Source of the DNA: TMED14 sp965657195
Lineage (GTDB): Bacteria > Bacteroidota > Bacteroidia > Flavobacteriales > Schleiferiaceae
NCBI GenBank assembly: GCA_965657195.1
Contig: CBFHNK010000075.1
Coordinates: 1 to 7,277 of the forward strand
Direction: 5' to 3'
DNA: 7,277 nucleotides
A program made the position numbers and the translations under genes. Numbering within the stretch: position 1 is the first letter of the stretch; each line of letters opens with the position of its first letter. The notes under the pieces are model-generated. The model searched no databases, was not told where the DNA came from, and worked only from the letters and a program-made list of their open reading frames with translations. Below are positions 1 through 5,846 of this stretch, one piece after another.

Positions 1-411
1 GCCGCCCAAGCGGCTGCGGTGCTGATGGGCGGAGTTCCGCTCATCTACACCGGCCAAGAGGTGGGCGAGGCCGGAACCACCAGTTTTTTTGGCAAAGACC
101 CCGTGAATTGGTCCGCCAATCCTGGGCTTCAAGAGCGATTTGGTCAGTTGTTTGCCCTGCGCCTCGAGTACGATGCCTTGCGCTATGGAACCCTCAAACC
201 CTATTCGCACCCCAACGTACTTGCCTTTGAGCGCGAACTCAACGGCGAACGCGTCCTCGTCCTAATCAACACCCGATCCGGGGCCGTCACCTACAACCTG
301 CCTACCGCGCTCCGCGACAGCGACTGGACTGATGTACTTCGCGCGGAACCCAAATCCCTCGTAACCTCTCTGACCCTGGCGGGGCATGAGGTGGTGGTGC
401 TGGCGGATTAG
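1..411 (+). CDS. GH13 alpha-amylase family glycosidase, C-terminal part (5' truncated)
   Basis: This is the last 136 residues of an alpha-amylase-family (GH13) enzyme; the frame is open from base 1 and ends in TAG at 409-411. The first residues (AAQAAAVLMGGVPLIYTGQE) match the segment that follows conserved region IV of the GH13 barrel, where a G-x-P-x-x-Y-x-G-Q/D-E stretch is typical. The remainder (PNVLAFEREL, ERVLVLINTRSG) looks like the all-beta C-terminal domain that caps these enzymes. The catalytic Asp/Glu/Asp residues would lie upstream of the window, so substrate and exact activity (amylase, cyclomaltodextrinase or similar) cannot be decided. The gene converges on the sulfur cluster and is probably unrelated to it. 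The family call is secure; the subfamily is not. Confidence 0.88.
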   Translation, partial: AAQAAAVLMGGVPLIYTGQEVGEAGTTSFFGKDPVNWSANPGLQERFGQLFALRLEYDALRYGTLKPYSHPNVLAFERELNGERVLVLINTRSGAVTYNLPTALRDSDWTDVLRAEPKSLVTSLTLAGHEVVVLAD

Positions 412-442
412 CGAGGTTGGCTCGTTAGCATTACAGTTACTT

Positions 443-498
443 GTTACTGGTTTCTTGTGTTCGTTGCGCGACAAAGGTGCGAACCAGAAACCAGCAAC
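443..498. repeat. Large imperfect stem-loop downstream of the GH13 gene
   Basis: The left arm at 443-463 pairs with the right arm at 480-498: GTTACTGGTTTCT, G and GTTCG on the left match GTTGCTGGTTTCT, G and GTTCG in the reverse complement of the right arm. There is one mismatch and two single-base bulges around a 16-base loop (464-479). It begins 31 bases after the GH13 stop. No T-run follows, so it may protect or end the transcript without being a classical intrinsic terminator. The right arm is built of AAC heptads, so the stem may come from an inverted pair of heptad repeats. Confidence 0.5.
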
Positions 499-507
499 TA
501 GAAACAG
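481..507 (+). repeat. AAC heptad tandem repeat
   Basis: Three consecutive 7-base units of the form NAACYAG (GAACCAG, AAACCAG, CAACTAG) are followed by a degenerate six-base copy (AAACAG). On the opposite strand, within 420-456, AAC recurs at roughly seven-base spacing (AAACCAG, TAACAAG, TAACTGT). From memory, repeats of this kind are common between genes in Bacteroidota. No function is assigned. Confidence 0.45.
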
Positions 508-520
508 TTCGTAGCGCGGA

Positions 521-533
521 GCGCCGCAGGCGC
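521..533. repeat. Short GC-rich perfect hairpin
   Basis: GCGCC at 521-525 and GGCGC at 529-533 form a perfect 5-bp stem with a GCA loop inside a GC-rich stretch (about 511-536). The site sits between the heptad stem-loop and the AT-rich palindrome island. It may be part of a dispersed repeat; alone it is too short to assign a role. Confidence 0.3.
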
Positions 534-543
534 GAAGCAGGAC

Positions 544-579
544 AATCCGTTCGGTTATAACCGGATTTTACTTTTTTTC
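544..579 (+). terminator. Candidate intrinsic terminator reading rightward
   Basis: AATCCG at 544-549 pairs with CGGATT at 562-567, and the stem is followed directly by a T-rich tail (TTACTTTTTTTC, 568-579). Inside it lies a perfect 12-bp palindrome, CGGTTATAACCG (552-563), that could fold instead. The orientation suits termination of the GH13 transcript, although it lies 133 bases after that stop, which is long. The tail is convincing; the stem is short. Confidence 0.42.
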
Positions 580-629
580 AAATTTCTCGAAATGGATATG
601 TGGCTCAATTTCAAATTGTTGCACAAAAT

Positions 630-656
630 ATCCGTGTGGAAAATTTCCACCCGGAT
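630..656. repeat. 27-base near-perfect palindrome, possible leftward terminator or operator-like dyad
   Basis: The arms are ATCCG, T, GTGGAAA (630-642) and TTTCCAC, C, CGGAT (644-656) around a single central A; the only mismatch is 635/651. On the minus strand the hairpin is followed by ATTTTG, a weak U tract, so it could end the eight-gene operon about 80 bases after the GNAT stop. It shares its outer ATCCG/CGGAT ends with the hairpin at 545-566. Its place between two convergent genes favours an RNA hairpin over a promoter operator. Confidence 0.42.
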
Positions 657-702
657 TCTGTAGTGGACTTAGCGCAAGCTGCTGGCAGCTAGTTACTAGT
701 GC

Positions 703-750
703 GCCAACGAGCCAATCTCAGCTAGTCTCAGCTAGGCTAGCCAACGAGCC
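703..750 (+). repeat. Short direct and tandem repeats running into the GNAT stop codon
   Basis: GCCAACGAGCC occurs at 703-713 and again at 740-750, and in reverse near the GH13 stop (419-429, one difference). Between the two direct copies, TCTCAGCTAG is repeated in tandem at 716-725 and 726-735, followed by a third GCTAG at 736-740. The GNAT stop codon (737-739) lies inside the last GCTAG unit, so the extreme C-terminus of that gene appears to be built from repeat sequence. Confidence 0.5.
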
Positions 751-1225
751 CCGTACGCCAGTGCTGCGATGCCTCACCCTCGAAGGCTTCGAGGTACACG
801 ATTCCGAGGTCCTGGAATCCGAGGCGACGAAGCACGCTGTTGGATGCCTCGTTGTGCGGCATCGTGTAGGCGTCGAGGTGGGTCCAGCGACCGGATTCGG
901 AAGCCCACTGCAGAACGCGTTGGCCAGCGAGGGTTGCGATTCCGCGCCCCTCAAACTCGGGTAGCAGGGCGTAGCCGAGGTCGGGAAACTCAGTGCCGCT
1001 GCGGACTACGATTCCGCTAAGGCCAGCGGCCACCCCGTCGAGTTCGATGACCCAAAGGCCACAGCCGTGGGTGCGGTACGGAGTGAGAAAGCTGCGCTCC
1101 AGGTAGGCCAGGGCGCCCTCGCGCGTTTCGGTTCCGCGCGGACCAATGTTGGCGAGCCAACCCGGAGTTTGGGTGATGCGCTGCAGGAATTCAAGATCGC
1201 CCTCGTGGGCCTCACGCAAGGTCAT
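737..1225 (-). CDS. GNAT family N-acetyltransferase (RimJ/RimL-like)
   Basis: A 162-residue protein of usual length for a single GNAT domain, transferring an acyl group from acetyl-CoA to an unknown amine. Two family features are visible. The acetyl-CoA binding loop is in LPEFEGRGIAT (about 88-98), following the beta strand FPDLGYALL. The C-terminal HNEASNSVLRRLGF (124-137) is the N-x-x-S-x-x-x-L-x-x-x-G-F pattern of RimJ/RimL-type acetyltransferases. There is no signal peptide, so it is cytoplasmic. Its ATG overlaps the TGA of the porin gene (ATGA, 1222-1225), which fixes the start and implies translational coupling as the last gene of the operon. Nothing in it points to sulfur metabolism. 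Its last codons lie in a repeat, so the C-terminus may have been altered by repeat insertion. The family is secure; the substrate is unknown. Confidence 0.88.
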   Translation of the reverse strand: MTLREAHEGDLEFLQRITQTPGWLANIGPRGTETREGALAYLERSFLTPYRTHGCGLWVIELDGVAAGLSGIVVRSGTEFPDLGYALLPEFEGRGIATLAGQRVLQWASESGRWTHLDAYTMPHNEASNSVLRRLGFQDLGIVYLEAFEGEASQHWRTGLVG

Positions 1226-2592
1226 TTTTTGGAGCTGAATGCGTAGTCTGCGCTGAGGCTGAGGTGCCAGACTCCGATTTTGTTGAACTGCTGGGCGAGG
1301 CTCAGGTCGTGAGGGCCAAGGCCGCCTTTGTACATGACTAAGTACCTCAAGGTGAGTCCGTCAAGTGCCTTTTGCGGACGCATTCGCCCGGCCACGTTAA
1401 TCTGCCAGTACGAAGGCATTCCGTACTTGTTGAGGCTGTAGTTGCTCGGATCGGGCAGGTCGTAGAATCCGACGTTGACTTCGTGCGAACCGCGCTTGCG
1501 AATGCTTCCGAGCATTAGGGTTGCGGCGTGGACGTCGCCGAGGCCCTCGTTGCGTTCGCGGGACATAAACGTGTAAAAAGGGTCGCGGCCCCACTCGCGG
1601 GGCATCAGGTACTGGCCGTGGCCGGTGATTCGGGTGTAGCTGAGGGCCGCGTAGCGCTTTTTAGGCAGCGGAATGCTTGCGTTGCCGCTCAGCGCGTAGG
1701 CCTGATGGCCTTCGGGAATGTAGGCGAGTATCGGATCTGCGTTGCCGCCATCGCCCAATCGGCCTTGGGCGAGGCCCATAAGGCGGAATTTGGCATCGCC
1801 ACGGCGGTACTCGAGTTGGGCGGTGTGGCTGTGGAACACGTTCGGAAAGGCCATGGACCACGCCTCAAGGCTGAGGTTTTTGGCAAGTGGGCCTTGGGTT
1901 CCGGCGACAGCAATGGCTTGGCCTGCGTCAGAGAGTAGGTAGGCTCCGGGGGTTCCATCGGCCCGGACGCCACGGCTGTAAATGCCGACGGACTGAGCCA
2001 CTGGGTACCAGTCGACGGTCGAGCGGGGCGAAATGGACCATACGGCTGCACCGCGGACCTTCCAGCTACCCAGGGTTTGGCGCAGCCATAGGCCCTCTTC
2101 GAGCGTGGGGCGCATTCGGCCATCTTGGGCGTTAAAGAAGGGTGTTTCGCGCTGAAAGCGACCAAGTTGTGCGTGAAAACCACGGCGCTCGAATTCGATA
2201 TTTAGTTGCTCCACGCGCTCGAGACCGCGCGTGGTTCCGCGGTTGGCCAGGTCGTACTGACCGGCCTCGTAGCGGTTGAATCCGCCTGAGATGGAGTCCG
2301 GACGCGCCAAGTCGCTCGAAGCGAGGTTGTAGATGAAGTATCCGCTGAGGTTGAAGCGAACCCCGCGCAGCCACGGAGTTTGGATTCCGAGGTCACCGCC
2401 TTGGGCCAAAGTGAAGTCGTCTTTGAGCAGTCCGCGGTTGGCAGTTCCCATGAAGTAGCTGCGGGAATGAAAGCTGTAGGTGGACGCCGCAAAGTACTGG
2501 TTGAGCGAAGCGAAGCGGGCGGAATCCGTCGCCGGTTCCGCCCACAAGGCCAGCCCGTACAGGCTGAGAATGAGGTAAACGTTTTTAAGCAA
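1222..2592 (-). CDS. OprD-like outer-membrane porin
   Basis: A 456-residue predicted outer-membrane beta-barrel. It has an N-terminal signal peptide (hydrophobic residues 3-17, probable cleavage after LWA at 18), then alternating aromatic/polar strands, ending in LSADYAFSSKK. The segment at about 331-355 (REWGRDPFYTFMSRERNEGL) closely resembles the R-x-W-G-x-x-P-x-x-T-x-x-x-R-E-R-x-E-G stretch I know from OprD-family porins. The length of about 420-460 also fits, so passive uptake of small anions or organic acids is likely. The start is a TTG directly abutting the TAA of the upstream dsrE-like gene, in the same frame. It is the only start that keeps the signal peptide; the next Met is residue 48. 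Co-transcription with the sulfur genes suggests passage of thiosulfate, tetrathionate or sulfate, which is inference. OprD family is likely; a generic Bacteroidota OMP is the alternative. Confidence 0.78.
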   Translation of the reverse strand: MLKNVYLILSLYGLALWAEPATDSARFASLNQYFAASTYSFHSRSYFMGTANRGLLKDDFTLAQGGDLGIQTPWLRGVRFNLSGYFIYNLASSDLARPDSISGGFNRYEAGQYDLANRGTTRGLERVEQLNIEFERRGFHAQLGRFQRETPFFNAQDGRMRPTLEEGLWLRQTLGSWKVRGAAVWSISPRSTVDWYPVAQSVGIYSRGVRADGTPGAYLLSDAGQAIAVAGTQGPLAKNLSLEAWSMAFPNVFHSHTAQLEYRRGDAKFRLMGLAQGRLGDGGNADPILAYIPEGHQAYALSGNASIPLPKKRYAALSYTRITGHGQYLMPREWGRDPFYTFMSRERNEGLGDVHAATLMLGSIRKRGSHEVNVGFYDLPDPSNYSLNKYGMPSYWQINVAGRMRPQKALDGLTLRYLVMYKGGLGPHDLSLAQQFNKIGVWHLSLSADYAFSSKK

Positions 2593-3006
2593 TTAAAAAC
2601 CCGATTTGATGTAGTGAAATCCTTCTTCTTGCTTGGTCACGATGTAAATGATTCCGGCCGGAACCTGCTGTACTGCGGGCAACAGCTGCTCGGGGGCCAC
2701 TTTGCGTTCCTTCATCGAGAACTGGCAGGCGTTGAATACGACTCCGCGCGCGGCAAATCCGGCGAGCTTATCTGCCACACGGCTTTTGTCCGCCACGAGC
2801 ATGTTGAGTCCAGGGCCGTGGCAGACCACCTCAATTTGGGTGGTGGGACTGACCGACAACAAGTTTCCGAGCTGCTTCATTAGCGCCTTTTGGGCCGTGG
2901 TGTCGGCGGTAGTATGCTGAAAAACAATGCGGTGCTCAGGGCTATGTTGGGCCCATGCAAAGCTCCCGGCGAAGACGAGGGCAAGGATGGTAAGGATCTT
3001 TTTCAT
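2593..3006 (-). CDS. Exported DsrE/DsrF-like sulfur-carrier family protein
   Basis: A 137-residue protein of the DsrE/DsrF-like family (COG1416 type). Residues 1-19 (MKKILTILALVFAGSFAWA) are a clear Sec signal peptide with cleavage before Q20, leaving a single small alpha/beta domain in the periplasm. Two cysteines stand in characteristic places. C62 is in EVVCHGPGLNML after a beta strand. C94 is in GVVFNACQFSM, the position I associate with the persulfide-carrying Cys of this family. Cytoplasmic DsrE relays sulfur as a persulfide; here the signal peptide puts the protein outside, next to the SoxB-like enzyme and TsdA, so a periplasmic sulfur-carrier role is plausible but unproven. The ATG follows the SoxB-like stop by 9 bases. 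Its own TAA directly adjoins the porin start. Confidence 0.85.
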   Translation of the reverse strand: MKKILTILALVFAGSFAWAQHSPEHRIVFQHTTADTTAQKALMKQLGNLLSVSPTTQIEVVCHGPGLNMLVADKSRVADKLAGFAARGVVFNACQFSMKERKVAPEQLLPAVQQVPAGIIYIVTKQEEGFHYIKSGF

Positions 3007-3015
3007 GCTTGAAAA

Positions 3016-4713
3016 TTACCGGAACTCGTACGGAACTCCTGTGACTTGAGTCAGCAACGTTTGGGGGGCGTCGAGGACCTTGGCGTTGCCGCGTACCTTG
3101 GGCGAAACCGGACCCTTGGCCTTGAAGTAGTCGCGCATCACGTCGTGCAGCGAGAACGGCTTGTTGGATGCGTTTTTGACGCCTTTAATGCGGCAAAGCA
3201 TATCCATGGGGTCACCGTCGCGTTCGCAGGCACTCATGCGGTACACGCGTGCGGGGTCCAGCTGCTTTTTGCCAATAGTTACCTTTTGAACGCGTTGGCC
3301 TTTGGGGGCGAAGGCCTTGAATTCCACGTTCATGCCGTTGAATTTAATGACCCATCCGCCAAAACGCTCGCTGGCTTTTTCGGCGAACACGTTGTGCAGT
3401 TCCTTCTCGAGCCACGCCAGGATTTGGGCTCCAGTGGCCTCGGCGACGCGCACGGGGCTGTCCACGGGGAGCATGTCAAACAAGTAGCCCGAGGTAATCG
3501 GAATGTTGCCGGTGTGGTCCGGAGTCGAACGGGGAGGGCAGAAGCGGAATCCGTTACTCAGCACCAAATCCACGTCGGGCATGCGCCAGCGAAGCGCATC
3601 CGTAATCATCGTGTCAATCGTGTTTTCGATGACAAAGTAGCGGTAGAGCGGAACCTTCGAGTACCCAATCACTTCGTTGATGGATGCGGCGAAGGGGGCT
3701 TCGTTGGCCCTCACTAGCGCGGCCACAGCGGCATCAGCGGGGTATTTTGCGGCTTCGAGCTCTACCAAGTCGTAGAGGTCGTGTACGAGTTTTCCGTCGC
3801 GGAACTTCAGCGTGAGCTTGCCCACAAACGAGCCGAAGGCTCCGGGCTCGACCACCTTGGCGTATTTACACTGAATCGGAACCCGGACCCGCTCGTGCGT
3901 GTCGCCTCCGAGCACGTAGTCGACGCCTTCAGCTTGCGGGAGGTTGGCCAAGTTGATTTGCTGCGACAGCCCGAGGTGCGCGATGACCATGACGGCGGCG
4001 CACTTTTCTTGGTTCCGCAGCACGTCCACGTAGTGGGCGAGGTTTTCTTCAGGCAGCGTATAGATGATGCCCTTTGAGTAGTTCGGGGATTGGCGCACCG
4101 GAACCAAGTGGTCCGTGTATCCGAGGAATCCGATTTTAACGCCTCCGACGTTCCATACGTGGTATGCGGGGAACACGAGTTCGCCACGCTTGCCGTCGCC
4201 CAAATCGTGGTACATGTTGGCGCAGACCTTGGGGGCGTGCAGCGACCCGAGCAGGTGCTGCATCATTTTTTTATAGTAGACGACTTCCCAGTTGCCGGGC
4301 AGGTAGAGGTCGTAGTCCAATGCGTTTAAAATCGGAACCATCGCCTCGCCCGTCGTCTTGACCGACAGTTCGCTGCCCTGAAACATGTCGCCGGTGTCGA
4401 TCAAAAAGCTGTGCTCGTGCTTGCTGCGCTCTTGCTTGAGGTAGGTCGCGAGGTGGGCGTAGCCTCCGGTTTGGCGAAACACCGATTTGCCGTCTTCCCA
4501 AAACAGTTCGTCGTGCGGGTGGATTTGGCAGTGTACGTCGGTGGTCTGAAGGATGGTTACCTCAAGGTCGCCTTCGGTATAGTCCACGGGGGCTGGTGCA
4601 CCAGCTTTTGGGTGTTCGGAGCCGTGTGCGGCCAACGAGGTAAGGGGGTTGAGGGCGAGGGCTCCTCCAAATAATCCTGCTTTTTTGAGGAATTCGCGGC
4701 GTTCGTTGTTCAT
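3016..4713 (-). CDS. SoxB-like Tat-exported metallohydrolase (5'-nucleotidase/metallophosphatase superfamily)
   Basis: A 565-residue two-domain protein of the 5'-nucleotidase/SoxB superfamily, the length of classical SoxB, the dimanganese enzyme that frees sulfate from SoxY-bound S-sulfonate. Its N-terminus (ERREFLKKAGLFGGALAL) is a Tat signal, so it works folded in the periplasm. Metallophosphoesterase motifs follow: TTDVHCQ (57-63), DTGDMFQGS (106-114), GNWE (140-143), AHLGLS (245-250) and GGDTHER (269-275). The nucleotidase-type C-terminal domain begins near 350, with SNGFRF (386-391) and PVDSPVRVAEATGAQILAWLE. The GN-His-E-x-Asp catalytic pair of UshA-type nucleotidases is absent: Trp142 replaces the His and Val145 the Asp. 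SoxB also has Trp there (GHWE). GGYAHLAT also recalls SoxB. The tail with DGDPMDMLCRIKGV, however, differs from classical SoxB. Its ATG overlaps the tsdA stop. It is SoxB-like by motif and context; an ordinary bifunctional 5'-nucleotidase is the alternative. Confidence 0.8.
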   Translation of the reverse strand: MNNERREFLKKAGLFGGALALNPLTSLAAHGSEHPKAGAPAPVDYTEGDLEVTILQTTDVHCQIHPHDELFWEDGKSVFRQTGGYAHLATYLKQERSKHEHSFLIDTGDMFQGSELSVKTTGEAMVPILNALDYDLYLPGNWEVVYYKKMMQHLLGSLHAPKVCANMYHDLGDGKRGELVFPAYHVWNVGGVKIGFLGYTDHLVPVRQSPNYSKGIIYTLPEENLAHYVDVLRNQEKCAAVMVIAHLGLSQQINLANLPQAEGVDYVLGGDTHERVRVPIQCKYAKVVEPGAFGSFVGKLTLKFRDGKLVHDLYDLVELEAAKYPADAAVAALVRANEAPFAASINEVIGYSKVPLYRYFVIENTIDTMITDALRWRMPDVDLVLSNGFRFCPPRSTPDHTGNIPITSGYLFDMLPVDSPVRVAEATGAQILAWLEKELHNVFAEKASERFGGWVIKFNGMNVEFKAFAPKGQRVQKVTIGKKQLDPARVYRMSACERDGDPMDMLCRIKGVKNASNKPFSLHDVMRDYFKAKGPVSPKVRGNAKVLDAPQTLLTQVTGVPYEFR

Positions 4714-5825
4714 TTCTTGGGATTCATGGCCTCGTACTTGGCCTTAATGGGGCCAAAAGGGCCGTATTTGTGTTCGGTTTCGCTAAATCCGTCGGCAAAT
4801 GGGCCAAACGGATGGTCAAACGGCTTTTTGGAGATGTCGGGCCAGTCCTGGCTGATGTCCTTTTTGGGGCGGGGCTGACTGTTGACGTACGCGGCCACGT
4901 CCCAGGCCTCTTCGTCGGTAAGAATCGGCTCGTCGTGGGTTGCGCCCAACGGCATGTTGTACTTGACGTAGCCCGCAAAATTGCTCATGCGGTAGAGTCC
5001 CGCACCGTCGTTGTAACTGAGTTTGCCCCAAAGCGGAGGGTACGTGAATTCCGTGCCACCCTCAACCCAAAGTCCTTGGCCGTCAGCTTGGTGGCAGCTT
5101 TGGCATTGGGCTTCGTACACGAGTTTACCCTTGGCAGGGTCAATGGCACGGTTGAGGAATGCGGCCTTTTTGAGGCCCACGCCTTCGGGCTTTTCTCCTT
5201 TGGGAACGTCCTTGCCCAAAAAGTTGATGTAGGCCACGATTGCGCTCATTTCTGTCGAATTCGTGTCGAGCGCTTTGCCGTTGAGGCTGCGCTCAAAGCA
5301 GTCGTTTACGCGTTTAAAAATGTTTTCAACTTGACCGGAACGGGCGCGGAACTTCGGGTAGGTCGAGGTCACCGCGGAGTAGTTGTTTCCGAAGATTTTG
5401 GTTCCGGCATCAAGGTGGCAGTTTTGGCAGTTGAGGCCGTTGGTGCGGTTCTTTTCAATGATCCCCGCAGGACCAAAGTACTTGGCAGTGTGGGCGATGA
5501 GGTCTTTGCCGTACTCGATTTGTTTTTTGTGCTCAGGGTCGCTGATGCTGCTGGTCGAGGGGGCGGTCCAGTAGGCCACGGCCGGCGCAGCCGGCGTGGC
5601 CTCTGTGACGGTGGCTTCAGGTTCCGGAGCCGTGACGCGCGCCCACCACGCAGTCATCCACGGTTTGGGCTGTGTGAATACAACGACGTAGGCAAGAAGG
5701 GCTACGACAAAAAAGGAAAGAAAGACCGTGAGGTTAAAGAGTTGCCCCACGGTCTGCAGGAGCTTGGAGTCCTGTTCGGGATCTTGGTTGGGATCCTGCT
5801 TAGGTTGGTTTGGGTGTGCAGCCAT
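4710..5825 (-). CDS. tsdA: Membrane-anchored diheme cytochrome c, thiosulfate dehydrogenase (TsdA-like)
   Basis: A 371-residue diheme c-type cytochrome. TsdA oxidises two thiosulfates to tetrathionate in the periplasm and passes electrons to a cytochrome or oxidase. A hydrophilic Asp/Gln/Pro-rich tail (about 1-20) is followed by one transmembrane helix (about 30-50), then an Ala/Pro/Thr-rich linker (64-85) and two cytochrome domains. Heme 1 binds at LNCQNCH (C133, C136, H137). RVNDCFERSLNGK carries Cys176, the position I associate with the unusual Cys heme ligand of TsdA and related SoxA. Heme 2 binds at CQSCH (C241, C244, H245), with Met280 or Met291 (YNMPLGATHDEP) as possible ligand. The QPRP motif (317-320) and the GPFADGFSE and HKYGPFGPI tail also fit TsdA as I recall it. 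A TM anchor instead of a cleaved signal is unusual. It starts 21 bases after the second YeeE gene and overlaps the SoxB-like start by 4 bases. No TsdB partner is encoded here. Confidence 0.86.
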   Translation of the reverse strand: MAAHPNQPKQDPNQDPEQDSKLLQTVGQLFNLTVFLSFFVVALLAYVVVFTQPKPWMTAWWARVTAPEPEATVTEATPAAPAVAYWTAPSTSSISDPEHKKQIEYGKDLIAHTAKYFGPAGIIEKNRTNGLNCQNCHLDAGTKIFGNNYSAVTSTYPKFRARSGQVENIFKRVNDCFERSLNGKALDTNSTEMSAIVAYINFLGKDVPKGEKPEGVGLKKAAFLNRAIDPAKGKLVYEAQCQSCHQADGQGLWVEGGTEFTYPPLWGKLSYNDGAGLYRMSNFAGYVKYNMPLGATHDEPILTDEEAWDVAAYVNSQPRPKKDISQDWPDISKKPFDHPFGPFADGFSETEHKYGPFGPIKAKYEAMNPKK

Positions 5826-5846
5826 TACGAGCCAGTCTAGTGCCGT

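Larger units (their letters stand above)
417..715. repeat. Intergenic block bounded by 13-bp inverted repeats (possible MITE-like element)
   Basis: The segment TTGGCTCGTTAGC at 417-429 is the reverse complement of GCCAACGAGCCAA at 703-715, with 12 of 13 positions matching. Weaker inverted similarity continues inward on both sides (a TACTTG/TAGTTACT region) for about another 13 bases. The block fills nearly all of the 325-base gap between the GH13 stop and the GNAT stop and contains no gene. I found no clear target-site duplication, so a non-autonomous mobile element is only a possibility. It could equally be an accretion of short intergenic repeats. Confidence 0.35.

Noticed and set aside
412..736. 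tRNA or other structured RNA gene
   Set aside because: No cloverleaf, T-loop GGTTCRAATCC-like box or CCA end was recognised; the dyads are simple hairpins.
481..750. CRISPR array
   Set aside because: The repeats are 7-13 bases, irregular in spacing and partly inverted; there are no unique spacers of constant length and no cas genes.
1689..2183. A 164-codon minus-strand frame inside the porin gene
   Set aside because: It is a shifted frame of the porin gene, low in complexity and Pro/Arg/Ser-rich, without motifs.
2380..2883. A 167-codon plus-strand frame across the DsrE/porin junction
   Set aside because: The minus-strand genes there have signal peptides and family motifs; the plus-strand translation has none.
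3046..3717. A 223-codon plus-strand frame opposite the SoxB-like gene
   Set aside because: It is antisense to a well-supported gene and has no domain, start signal or neighbours of its own.
4770..5840. A 356-codon open frame on the plus strand opposite tsdA
   Set aside because: It lies antisense to a gene with clear heme and TsdA motifs; the reading frame is a by-product of codon use, and its translation shows no recognisable domain.
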